From assembly GCA_963825505.1 (NCBI GenBank), contig CAWGTL010000004.1, positions 496,001 through 560,000 of the forward strand: DNA of 64,000 bases, read 5' to 3'. Each line of letters begins with the position of its first letter. Position 1 is the stretch's first letter. The notes under the pieces were generated by a model. The model searched no databases, was not told where the DNA came from, and saw only the letters and a program-made list of their open reading frames with translations. The DNA comes from JBBQSN01 sp963825505. Its GTDB lineage: Bacteria > Actinomycetota > Actinomycetes > Actinomycetales > CAWJMD01. Positions 52,268 through 59,509 of this stretch are shown here, piece after piece. The translations under genes and the position numbers were made by a program.

Positions 52268-54249
52268 GCGACGATCGTCAAGGCGGTCCAGCCCGACCCG
52301 ACCTGGGTGGACCCGGAGAAGCCGCCGTTCGCGTCGCCCGAGTAGAGCACGAGCGCGCCGGTCGCGGTGCGGGCCAGCAGGTCCTGGCCCGGCGTGCGGT
52401 CCCAGCTGCCGGTGGCGACGAGCTGGCGGGTCGGCCCCCAGCCGTTGCCGATCTTCCGCGCGGACCCGATCGTCCCGGCGGGTGTGCCCTCGAGCAGGTG
52501 GAGGTCGCCGACGGCGTCGCGGCGCAAAAGGTCGAAGTCGCCGTCGTCGCTGAAGTCGCCACCGGCCACCACCGTGTCCTGGGGCGAGAAGCCCCAACCG
52601 ATCTGGGCCGACGACGCGAAGCCGCCCGCCCCGTTGCCGAGGTAGCGGAACACCCCGCCCTCGGCGTGCACGCCGACCAGGTCGGCGCGGCCGTCGCGGT
52701 TGATGTCGCCCACGCCGAGCAGCGCGCGCATCCCGCCCCAGTTCTGGCCGATCACGTAGCTGCGGACGATCGTGCCGGTACCGCTCCCCTCGTACACCCG
52801 CAGCCGCGCGGTGGCGTCCTCGCGCGCGATCAGGTCGGGTGCGCCGTCACCGGTCCAGTCGCCGACCTGCACGACGGTGTCGATGTTGCCCCAGCCGGTG
52901 CCGATCTGACGGGCCGACCGCAGGGCACCGGACCCGTTGCCCGCGTAGAGCAGCAGCTGCCCGGAGCCGCTGACCGCCAGCACGTCCGCGACGCCGTCAC
53001 CGGTGAAGTCCTTCGGGAACGTGCCGACCAGGCTGGGCACGGTGCGGGCGGCGACCCCCGCCGCCGTCGACCGCAGCTGCGGCAGGTAGCCGTAGAGGTT
53101 GCCCGGGCACGAGGTGTTGCCGACGTCCTTGTGGCCCATGACGGTCGGCTTGGTGACCAGCGTGCCCTCGGGGTACTTCGAGGTGCCGCCGCCCGCCGAG
53201 CGCAGCACGGTGCTGCCGCGGGTGTCGACGCCGTACTGGCCGGCCTTCCAGCCGATCACGGTGCCGAGCGAGGCGATCACGGCCGGCGGTGGGGTGACGC
53301 CGACGAAGTTCCCCAGCACCGAGATGCCGTAGGTGTCGCGGTTGAAGCCGCCTGCGTGCGCGCCCATCACGGCCAGACCGATGCTGCCGCGCCGGCCCTC
53401 GTAGACGGTGCCGAACCGGTCGAGCACCAGGTTGTAGCCGATGTCGGACCAGCCCAGCGACCTGGTGTGGTACGCGTAGACCCCGCGCAGCTGGGTGACC
53501 GCCTGCGCCTGGGTGTAGTCGTTGGTGCCCGCGGTGTGGTGCAGCACGAGGGCCTTGACCTGCTCGTTCACCCGGTGGGTGCCGGTGGTCAGGCTCTCGT
53601 CGGCGCCCCACTGCGCGCGCGTGACGATCCGCGGCGCGGTGCCGGCCGCGTCCGCGCTCGCCACCGGCTCGGCCTGCCCAGCTGCCGTGCGGTCCGCCGC
53701 GGAGGAACCTGGGTCGACCAGCTCGATCCGGGCCTGCGGAGCCCGTCCGGACGCCGATGCGATGCGCACCTGGACGCCGCGCGCGTCCTCGGTCAGCAGC
53801 GGCGAGGTACCACCGCGGGCGGAGGCAGCCTCCTCGGTGCCGTCGTCGGGTCCCTCGTCGACCAGTGGCAGCGCCTCCCAGCTCGACCAGGTGCCGTCCT
53901 CCAGGACGCGCACCTGCACCGAGATCACGTCCACCTCGGCCGGCCAGGTGACCCCGACCAGGTCGAACGGCCGGGTGGTCTGCGGACGCGACTCGACCAC
54001 GGACCCGACCGACCGGCCGGACGGGCCGGCACGCAGCGCGGTGCCGGCCTCGTCCGCGGCGGCCGCGGTCGTCTGGCCGTCGGCGTCGGTGACCTGGAGC
54101 TGCTGGACGTCCGGCGGCACCGGGACCGGTCGGGCCGCCGGGGCCGGCAGCGTCGGGAGGACGACCAGCGCGGCGGTCAGCGCCGGGGTGAGCCCGACGG
54201 CGACGACGGTACGACGGGCGAGGGGACGGGCGGTGGCGCGGCTGGGCAC
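52264..54249 (-). CDS. Secreted PGRP N-acetylmuramoyl-L-alanine amidase with five FG-GAP repeats (amidase A)
   Basis: 661-residue exported zinc amidase splitting the MurNAc-L-Ala bond of peptidoglycan. Signal peptide residues 1-40. Residues about 90-185 form a beta domain shared with amidase B (FDLVGVTW, VQVRVLEDGTWSSWEALP). The PGRP domain starts IVTRAQWGADESL and has LVLHHTAGTNDY (His237), GWSDIGYNLVLDRFG, and GHKDVGNTSCPGN (His373, Cys381), the T7-lysozyme-type zinc ligands. Five repeats from about residue 412, such as DFTGDGVADVLAVSG and DINRDGRADLVGVHA. GTG 54249 has GGAG seven bases upstream; this site is half of a 13-bp inverted repeat. Confidence 0.9.
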   Translation of the reverse strand: MPSRATARPLARRTVVAVGLTPALTAALVVLPTLPAPAARPVPVPPDVQQLQVTDADGQTTAAAADEAGTALRAGPSGRSVGSVVESRPQTTRPFDLVGVTWPAEVDVISVQVRVLEDGTWSSWEALPLVDEGPDDGTEEAASARGGTSPLLTEDARGVQVRIASASGRAPQARIELVDPGSSAADRTAAGQAEPVASADAAGTAPRIVTRAQWGADESLTTGTHRVNEQVKALVLHHTAGTNDYTQAQAVTQLRGVYAYHTRSLGWSDIGYNLVLDRFGTVYEGRRGSIGLAVMGAHAGGFNRDTYGISVLGNFVGVTPPPAVIASLGTVIGWKAGQYGVDTRGSTVLRSAGGGTSKYPEGTLVTKPTVMGHKDVGNTSCPGNLYGYLPQLRSTAAGVAARTVPSLVGTFPKDFTGDGVADVLAVSGSGQLLLYAGNGSGALRSARQIGTGWGNIDTVVQVGDWTGDGAPDLIAREDATARLRVYEGSGTGTIVRSYVIGQNWGGMRALLGVGDINRDGRADLVGVHAEGGVFRYLGNGAGGFASSAQIGWGFSPQDTVVAGGDFSDDGDFDLLRRDAVGDLHLLEGTPAGTIGSARKIGNGWGPTRQLVATGSWDRTPGQDLLARTATGALVLYSGDANGGFSGSTQVGSGWTALTIVA

Positions 54250-54349
54250 GAGCAGGCTCCAGGGCTGGACAGCGGGGGCACGCGACGCTCCCGAGGAGTC
54301 CCTGGAGTCACACGCGTCACACCACTGTCCGTTTCCGGAGCCTGCTCGT
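54248..54349 (-). promoter_or_regulatory. Leader with 13-bp inverted repeat covering SD and start of amidase A
   Basis: ACGAGCAGGCTCC (54248-54260) and GGAGCCTGCTCGT (54337-54349) are exact complements. In the minus-strand mRNA the downstream arm contains the GGAG Shine-Dalgarno and two bases of the GTG start. Inner complementary pairs GGACAG/CTGTCC (54267-54272 with 54325-54330) and GACGC/GCGTC (54284-54288 with 54314-54318) would extend the fold. A promoter TTGACG (54347-54352), 17 bases, GACAGT (54324-54329) overlaps the upstream arm. Confidence 0.55.
54307..54322. promoter_or_regulatory. Direct repeat GTCACAC-GC-GTCACAC
   Basis: Two exact 7-base repeats with a 9-base period, 58 bases upstream of amidase A. 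Similar sequence lies in the whiB promoter (TTACACGCGTGTCGCAC, 44266-44282) and a half-site upstream of amidase B. Confidence 0.5.
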
Positions 54350-54373
54350 CAACCCTGCCCCGCCGGGCGCGGC

Positions 54374-55792
54374 TCAGACGACGTGCACCATGCCGCCCCA
54401 GCCGGTACCGATGCGCACACCCGAACGGACACCGGTGGCGGTGCCGCGGTAGAGGTAGAGCTCGCCGGTGGCGGTGCGGCCGAGCAGGTCGTCGCGCCCG
54501 TCGCGGTCCAGGTCGCCCGGGCTGGTGACCGAGGTCATCGCGCCCCAGCCGTTGCCGACCTTCACGCCGGCCCGCAGGCCCGTGGCGGTGCCGCGGTACA
54601 GCAGCAGGTCGCCGGACCCGTTGACCGCCATCAGGTCGGCGTACCGGTCGCCGTCGACGCTGGCGACGCCGACCAGGTACGTGAACGAGCCCCAGCCGGA
54701 GCCGATCTGCTGGTTCGCGACCAGCAGGCCCGTCCGGCTGAAGTCGTACCGGAACAGCGCACCGTCCGAGCGGCGGGCGACCAGCTCGGCGAGGCCGTCG
54801 CCGTCGACGTCGCCGCCGGTGATCGCCGTCATGCCGTTCCAGCCGGCGCCGATCCGCATCGCGCTGCCGAAGCCGCCGGCGCCGCGGCCGGCGTACAGGT
54901 ACAGCTCACCGGTGTCGCGACGGGCGAGCAGGTCGGTGCGGCGGTCCCCGTTCAGGTCGCCCGGCGAGCCGACCCAGGTCATCGCACCCCAGCCGTTGCC
55001 GACCTGGATGCCGGAGCCGACCGTGCCGTTGCCGCGCCCCGGGTACAGGTACATCGAGCCGTCGCCGGTGATGCCGAGGACGTCGGCCGTGCCCTCACCG
55101 GTCCAGTCGCCGCGCAGGCCGGAGGCCGGCGGCGGGGCGCAGCCGAACACCTGCACGTCGTCGAGCTCGATCGAGGTCTGCACCGCCGGGTCGAGCAGGT
55201 GCAGGAACGCGATCTCCAGGTAGCCGTCGGCGTCGGTGGTCGCTGCGGTCACATCGACGGTGATCCGGGTGAACTCCGCCGGGGCCGGGGTCAGGGCCCA
55301 GCTCAGCGAGTTGACCCAGAAGCCCGTGTTGTCGTCGCCGGGGTTGCCGCGGGCGAGGAACGACAGGTAGGTCCGCGCCCCGGGCGTGGCGTAGGTGTCC
55401 TCCATGAACATGATGTGGTCGTCGTCGGCGTCCGTCGGTTCCTGGACCGACGACGCCATCGCGCCGCCGACCGGGGCGTTGACGAGGTCCTGGACGAACC
55501 CGTAGGTGAACTCGCCGTCGTCCGGCAGCCCGTCCTCGAAGCCCTCCGACAGCAGCGTGCGGGTCCGGACCGTGCCGGTCGGGCAGCCGGCCGGGGCCAC
55601 CGCCGCGGCGGCGACGGCCGAGTCGAAACCCTGCGCGCGGATCTGCTGCACCCGGACGTCGACCTCGACCGACGTGTCGGCGGACGGTGCTGCCGCGGGG
55701 GCGGCGGACGCCGGCAGCGCGGTGCCGGTCACGGCGGCCGCGGCGACCAGCGCGAGGACCGCGCGGGTCGAGCGAGAGGTGGTGCTGCTCAC
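54374..55792 (-). CDS. Secreted protein with unknown N-domain and five FG-GAP repeats (paralogue 1)
   Basis: 472-residue exported protein; signal peptide RAVLALVAAAAVTGTALPAS. An N-terminal domain of about 180 residues (TLLSEGFEDGLPDDGEFTYG, ARTYLSFLARGN, IELDDVQVFGC) looks like a jelly-roll adhesion or carbohydrate-binding domain; I cannot name it. It is followed by five repeats, e.g. DLNGDRRTDLLARRD and GELYLYAGRGAGGF. No catalytic motif seen. GTG 55792 has AGGGAGATCCA upstream. Nearest relative is the next gene upstream, with shared repeat order and a related leader. Confidence 0.8.
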   Translation of the reverse strand: MSSTTSRSTRAVLALVAAAAVTGTALPASAAPAAAPSADTSVEVDVRVQQIRAQGFDSAVAAAAVAPAGCPTGTVRTRTLLSEGFEDGLPDDGEFTYGFVQDLVNAPVGGAMASSVQEPTDADDDHIMFMEDTYATPGARTYLSFLARGNPGDDNTGFWVNSLSWALTPAPAEFTRITVDVTAATTDADGYLEIAFLHLLDPAVQTSIELDDVQVFGCAPPPASGLRGDWTGEGTADVLGITGDGSMYLYPGRGNGTVGSGIQVGNGWGAMTWVGSPGDLNGDRRTDLLARRDTGELYLYAGRGAGGFGSAMRIGAGWNGMTAITGGDVDGDGLAELVARRSDGALFRYDFSRTGLLVANQQIGSGWGSFTYLVGVASVDGDRYADLMAVNGSGDLLLYRGTATGLRAGVKVGNGWGAMTSVTSPGDLDRDGRDDLLGRTATGELYLYRGTATGVRSGVRIGTGWGGMVHVV

Positions 55793-55838
55793 TGGATCTC
55801 CCTGTCGTGGTGCCGCGCCCCGTCGCGCGGTCGAGCAG

Positions 55839-55844
55839 ACCGTA
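55839..55844 (-). promoter_or_regulatory. Possible -10 box of FG-GAP paralogue 1
   Basis: Minus-strand TACGGT 46 bases before the start; the leader then begins near GGTCTGCTCG, a sequence repeated in the leader of paralogue 2 (57445-57454). Confidence 0.4.
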
Positions 55845-55900
55845 CCCGCGCCGGGTGTCCGGTGGAGCCGCTTTCGCGGCAGTTGTCCGCGGACGTGCCG

Positions 55901-55930
55901 GGCCCCGGCGGGACGGTGCCCGCCGGGGCC
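55901..55930 (-). terminator. Hairpin terminator after FG-GAP paralogue 2
   Basis: GGCCCCGGCGGG (55901-55912) and CCCGCCGGGGCC (55919-55930) form a perfect 12-bp stem with a 6-base loop, starting 12 bases after the stop at 55942. Confidence 0.75.
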
Positions 55931-55941
55931 GGCGCCTCGCC

Positions 55942-57402
55942 TCAGAGCAGGCGGGTCATCGCCCCCCAGCCGGTCCCGATCCGCACGCCGGCGCGCACGC
56001 CCGTGGCGGTGCCGGCGTAGAACCACAGGTCGCCGGACGCCGACCGGGCGACGACGTCGCCGCGGCCGTCGCGGTTCAGGTCGCCCGGGCTGCTCACCAG
56101 CTCCATCGCGCCCCAGCCGGAGCCGACCTTGCCGCCGTTGCGCAGACCCGAGGCGGCGCCGAAGTACAGGTAGAGGTCGCCGTTGGTGTGCACGCCGAGC
56201 AGGTCGGCCCGGCGGTCGCCGTCGACGTCGCCGAGAGCGACCAGGTCGCGCATCCCGTTCCACCCCGAGCCCACCTGCTTGGCCGAGGTGAGCCGCCCGG
56301 CCGCGGTGATGCCGTACTGGAACAGCCGGCCGTCGGCGTGCCGGCCGAGGACGTCGTTCACCCGGTCGCCGTTCAGGTCGCCGCCGGTGGCGATGGCCGT
56401 CATGCCGTTCCAGCCGGTGCCCACCTGCGTGGCCGACCCGAACGCGCCCGCACCGCGGCCGTCGTACCGGAACAGGACGCCGTCGGAGCGCCGGGCGAGC
56501 AGGTCGGTGCGCCGGTCGCCGGTGATGTCGCCCGGAGATCCCATCCAGGTCATCGCGCCCCACCCCGCGCCGACCTGGGTGCCGGACGCGACGGTGCCGT
56601 TGCCGCGACCCGGGTACAGGTACAGCGCGCCGTCCCCGGTGACACCGAGCACGTCGACCAGGCCCTCGCCGGTCCAGTCACCGCGCACGCCCGACGCGCT
56701 GGGCGGGGTGCACGAGATCAGCTGGACGTCATCGAGCTCGAGCTCGGTGTCGATGACGGACGGGTCGTAGGCGTGGAGGAACATGACGTCGAGGTAGTCG
56801 TTGACGTCCGTGTCGGCGACCGTCACGTCGATCGAGATCCGGAACCACTCGTCCGGCTCGAGGTCGTAGAGCGACCACCACTCGTCGTTGACGCGCACGG
56901 CCACGTTGCTCTCCGGTGGCGTCGCGCCGGCGTTGGTGCCACGGATCAGGAACGACAGCACCGTGCGGGTGCCGGCGACCGACCAGGCGTCGTCGAGGAA
57001 GAGCGGGTGGAACTCGTCGTAGACCTGCCCGCCCGGCGAGAACGACTGCGTGTGGAAGGTGCCCGACGGGGTGCCGTCGGAGCTGTGGGCCCAGCCCTCG
57101 GTGAAGTCCGTGCCCGGAAGAGGCCCCTCGAAGCCCTCGGTCAGCAGCGTCCGCGAGCGGGTCAGTCCGGGGGTGCACCCGGCCGGCGCGACCGCGGTCG
57201 CGCGGACGTCGCCGCTGCCGGCCCCCTCCTGCGCCGACACGGGGTGGCCACCGCCGGGCGGCAGCTCCACGGCGTCCGAGCGGTCCCCGTGCGCAGCCCC
57301 CGTCGGCGACGCCTGGGCCGGCAGCGCCGCCCCGGCGACCGCCGTCGCGGCCGCAGCCAGGGCGAGCACGACCCGCTGGGCCGCCTGCGTGCTGGTCCTC
57401 AC
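55942..57402 (-). CDS. Secreted protein with unknown N-domain and five FG-GAP repeats (paralogue 2)
   Basis: 486-residue exported paralogue of the preceding gene. Signal peptide RVVLALAAAATAVAGAALPA. The N-domain has the same landmarks (TLLTEGFEGPLPGTDFTEGW, GTRTVLSFLIRGTN, LELDDVQLISC), and the first repeat begins RGDWTGEGLVDVLGVTGDG, almost the same as in paralogue 1. Five repeats end with VRIGTGWGAMTRLL. GTG 57402 has AGGAGACAGAT upstream. It is followed by a hairpin terminator, so each paralogue is likely a separate transcription unit. Confidence 0.8.
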   Translation of the reverse strand: MRTSTQAAQRVVLALAAAATAVAGAALPAQASPTGAAHGDRSDAVELPPGGGHPVSAQEGAGSGDVRATAVAPAGCTPGLTRSRTLLTEGFEGPLPGTDFTEGWAHSSDGTPSGTFHTQSFSPGGQVYDEFHPLFLDDAWSVAGTRTVLSFLIRGTNAGATPPESNVAVRVNDEWWSLYDLEPDEWFRISIDVTVADTDVNDYLDVMFLHAYDPSVIDTELELDDVQLISCTPPSASGVRGDWTGEGLVDVLGVTGDGALYLYPGRGNGTVASGTQVGAGWGAMTWMGSPGDITGDRRTDLLARRSDGVLFRYDGRGAGAFGSATQVGTGWNGMTAIATGGDLNGDRVNDVLGRHADGRLFQYGITAAGRLTSAKQVGSGWNGMRDLVALGDVDGDRRADLLGVHTNGDLYLYFGAASGLRNGGKVGSGWGAMELVSSPGDLNRDGRGDVVARSASGDLWFYAGTATGVRAGVRIGTGWGAMTRLL

Positions 57403-57482
57403 ATCTGTCTCCTGTCGTGTGCGGCAGGCGCGCCCGCTGCGCGCCGAGCAGACCCTCGTGGGGCCATCGGGAGGTGGCGCCC

Positions 57483-59429
57483 TCAGGACGCCAGGCGGTA
57501 CGGCGCCCAGCCCGCACCGATGGAGCGGACCTGGCCGAAGCCGCCCGCGCCGTTGGACGGGTACACCCGCAGCCCGCCGTCGGGACCGACGGACAGCAGG
57601 TCCGGACGGCGGTCGCCGGTCCAGTCGCCCACGCCGGCGAACCGAGCACCCGCCCAGCCGGAGCCGATCAGCTCGGGCCGGTGGGCCCCTCCGACGCCGT
57701 CGCCGGGCAGCAGCCAGAGCCGGCCGTCGGCGGTGCGGTAGGCGAGGTCGACGGCACCGTCGGCGTCCCAGTCGCCGACCACGGCGAGCGCGTCGCGGCC
57801 GGGCAGCGCGGGCTGCAGAACCCGCGAGGACAGGAAGCCGCCACGGCCGTTGCCGGCGAACAGCACCAGGGCACCGTCGGAGGTCCGCCGCGCCACCAGG
57901 TCGGTGGTGCCGTCGCCGTTCCAGTCCGTCGGAGCGACGATCTCGGCGTAACCGCCCCAACCCGAACCGATCTGGCGGCCCGAGCGGAACCCGCCGGTGC
58001 CGGTGCCCGCGTACAGGTACAACCCGCCGTTGGCCGCGTTGCGGGCGATGACGTCGTGCCGCCCGTCGCCGTCCCAGTCGCCGGCCTGGACGACGAGGTC
58101 CATGCCGCCCCAGCCGGACCCGACCACCCGGCGCGAGCTGAAGCCGTACCTGCCGGTGCCCTCGTACCGGACCAGCGAGCCGGAGTAGACGGTCAGCAGG
58201 TCGGGCAGGCGGTCGGCGTCCAGGTCGCGGGGCAGGCCCGGCCAGGTGACGGCCGCGCCGGGGGCGGGCCGGGCGGTGACGCCGAGGGACGCCAGGGCCG
58301 CGACCGGGTCGACCAGGCCGGCGCCGGTGGCGTCGTCGCGTCCCGGGGCCTCCAGGTCGGTGGCCGTGCCCACCAGCGCGTCGAACGCCTGGTCGGCGGT
58401 GAGGTCGGCGCGGGCCGCCATCAGCACCGCGGCGGCGGCGGCGACGTGCGGCGAGGCCATCGACGTCCCGCTCGCCCAGCCGAAGCCGCCGGGGATCGTC
58501 GACAGCACGTCCTCACCGGGAGCCGCGACGGCGACGTGCGCGCCCGTGGACGAGCTCGGCGCGGACACTCGCGACTCGGTGATCGAGGCGACCGCGAGCA
58601 CACCGGGGGTCGCGGCCGGGTACTGGCTCGCGTTGCCGTCCTGGCGGTTGTTGCCCGCCGCCGCCACCACCAGCACGCCGCGCGACTGCGCGTACTGGAC
58701 GGCGTTCGTGAGGGCCGCGTTCTCGGTGGAGGAGCCGAGCGAGAGGTTGACCACCTCGGCACCGAGGTCGACCGCGCGGACGATGCCGCGGGCGACGTCG
58801 GAGGAGTAGCCCTGCCCGTCGGCGTCGAGCACGGTGATCGGGAGGATCCGGGCGTTCGGGGCGACGCCGGCGACGCCGCCGGACCCGACCTTGGCCGCGA
58901 TGACGCCCGCGACGTGGGTGCCGTGCCCGTTGGGGTCGGCACCGCTGGCGCCGCCGCGGATCATGTCGGCCCCGGGCAGCACGACGCCGCTGAGGTCGGG
59001 GTGGGTGCGGTCGACGCCGCTGTCGAGGACCGCGACCTGCACGGCGCGCTGCTGCGGCACGGCCCACAGCGACGGAGCGTGGACCGCGCGCAGGTTCCAC
59101 TGCAGCGGCCGCAGCGGGTCGAGCACCCCGGCGACGGACGCGCTGACGGGGACGTCCAGCTCGGCGGAGACCACCTCGGGCCGCCGCTGCTGCTCGGCCA
59201 GCTCGGCACGTGCCGCGGCCGGGCTGGCCTCCTCGTGCACCGTGACCGTCGGCCGGCCGGAGGCGGACTCGGTGACGACCACGACCCGCGAGGCCGCAGC
59301 CGCCGCGGCGGGGCCGGAGCCGGAGCGGGTACCGGTGTCGGAGCCGGCCTGGGCCGGGACGGTGGTGGCGGACAGCGCGGCGGCGAGGACGAGGACGCCG
59401 AGCCGACGTCCGTGGTGGTGGCGGAGCAC
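57483..59429 (-). CDS. Secreted subtilase (S8) with five FG-GAP repeats
   Basis: 648-residue exported serine protease. Signal peptide residues 1-28. A pro-region (about 45-110, RVVVVTESASGRPTVTV) is followed by the catalytic domain with Asp136 (VAVLDSGVDRTHPD), His169 (NGHGTHVAG), oxyanion Asn260 (AAAGNN) and Ser323 (ASGTSMASPHVAA). All triad residues are present. Five repeats close the protein, e.g. DWDGDGRHDVIARNAANGG. GTG 59429 places the signal peptide at the N-terminus; TACCGT lies five bases upstream, slightly closer than in other leaderless genes. It may mature neighbouring surface proteins (inference). Confidence 0.88.
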   Translation of the reverse strand: MLRHHHGRRLGVLVLAAALSATTVPAQAGSDTGTRSGSGPAAAAAASRVVVVTESASGRPTVTVHEEASPAAARAELAEQQRRPEVVSAELDVPVSASVAGVLDPLRPLQWNLRAVHAPSLWAVPQQRAVQVAVLDSGVDRTHPDLSGVVLPGADMIRGGASGADPNGHGTHVAGVIAAKVGSGGVAGVAPNARILPITVLDADGQGYSSDVARGIVRAVDLGAEVVNLSLGSSTENAALTNAVQYAQSRGVLVVAAAGNNRQDGNASQYPAATPGVLAVASITESRVSAPSSSTGAHVAVAAPGEDVLSTIPGGFGWASGTSMASPHVAAAAAVLMAARADLTADQAFDALVGTATDLEAPGRDDATGAGLVDPVAALASLGVTARPAPGAAVTWPGLPRDLDADRLPDLLTVYSGSLVRYEGTGRYGFSSRRVVGSGWGGMDLVVQAGDWDGDGRHDVIARNAANGGLYLYAGTGTGGFRSGRQIGSGWGGYAEIVAPTDWNGDGTTDLVARRTSDGALVLFAGNGRGGFLSSRVLQPALPGRDALAVVGDWDADGAVDLAYRTADGRLWLLPGDGVGGAHRPELIGSGWAGARFAGVGDWTGDRRPDLLSVGPDGGLRVYPSNGAGGFGQVRSIGAGWAPYRLAS

Positions 59430-59509
59430 GCTGGACGGTAACCCGCAGACCCGCTGCGCCGTCGGCGTTCTCGACGGATGTGCTCCGGACGGCCCAGGGA
59501 CGGGCACGG

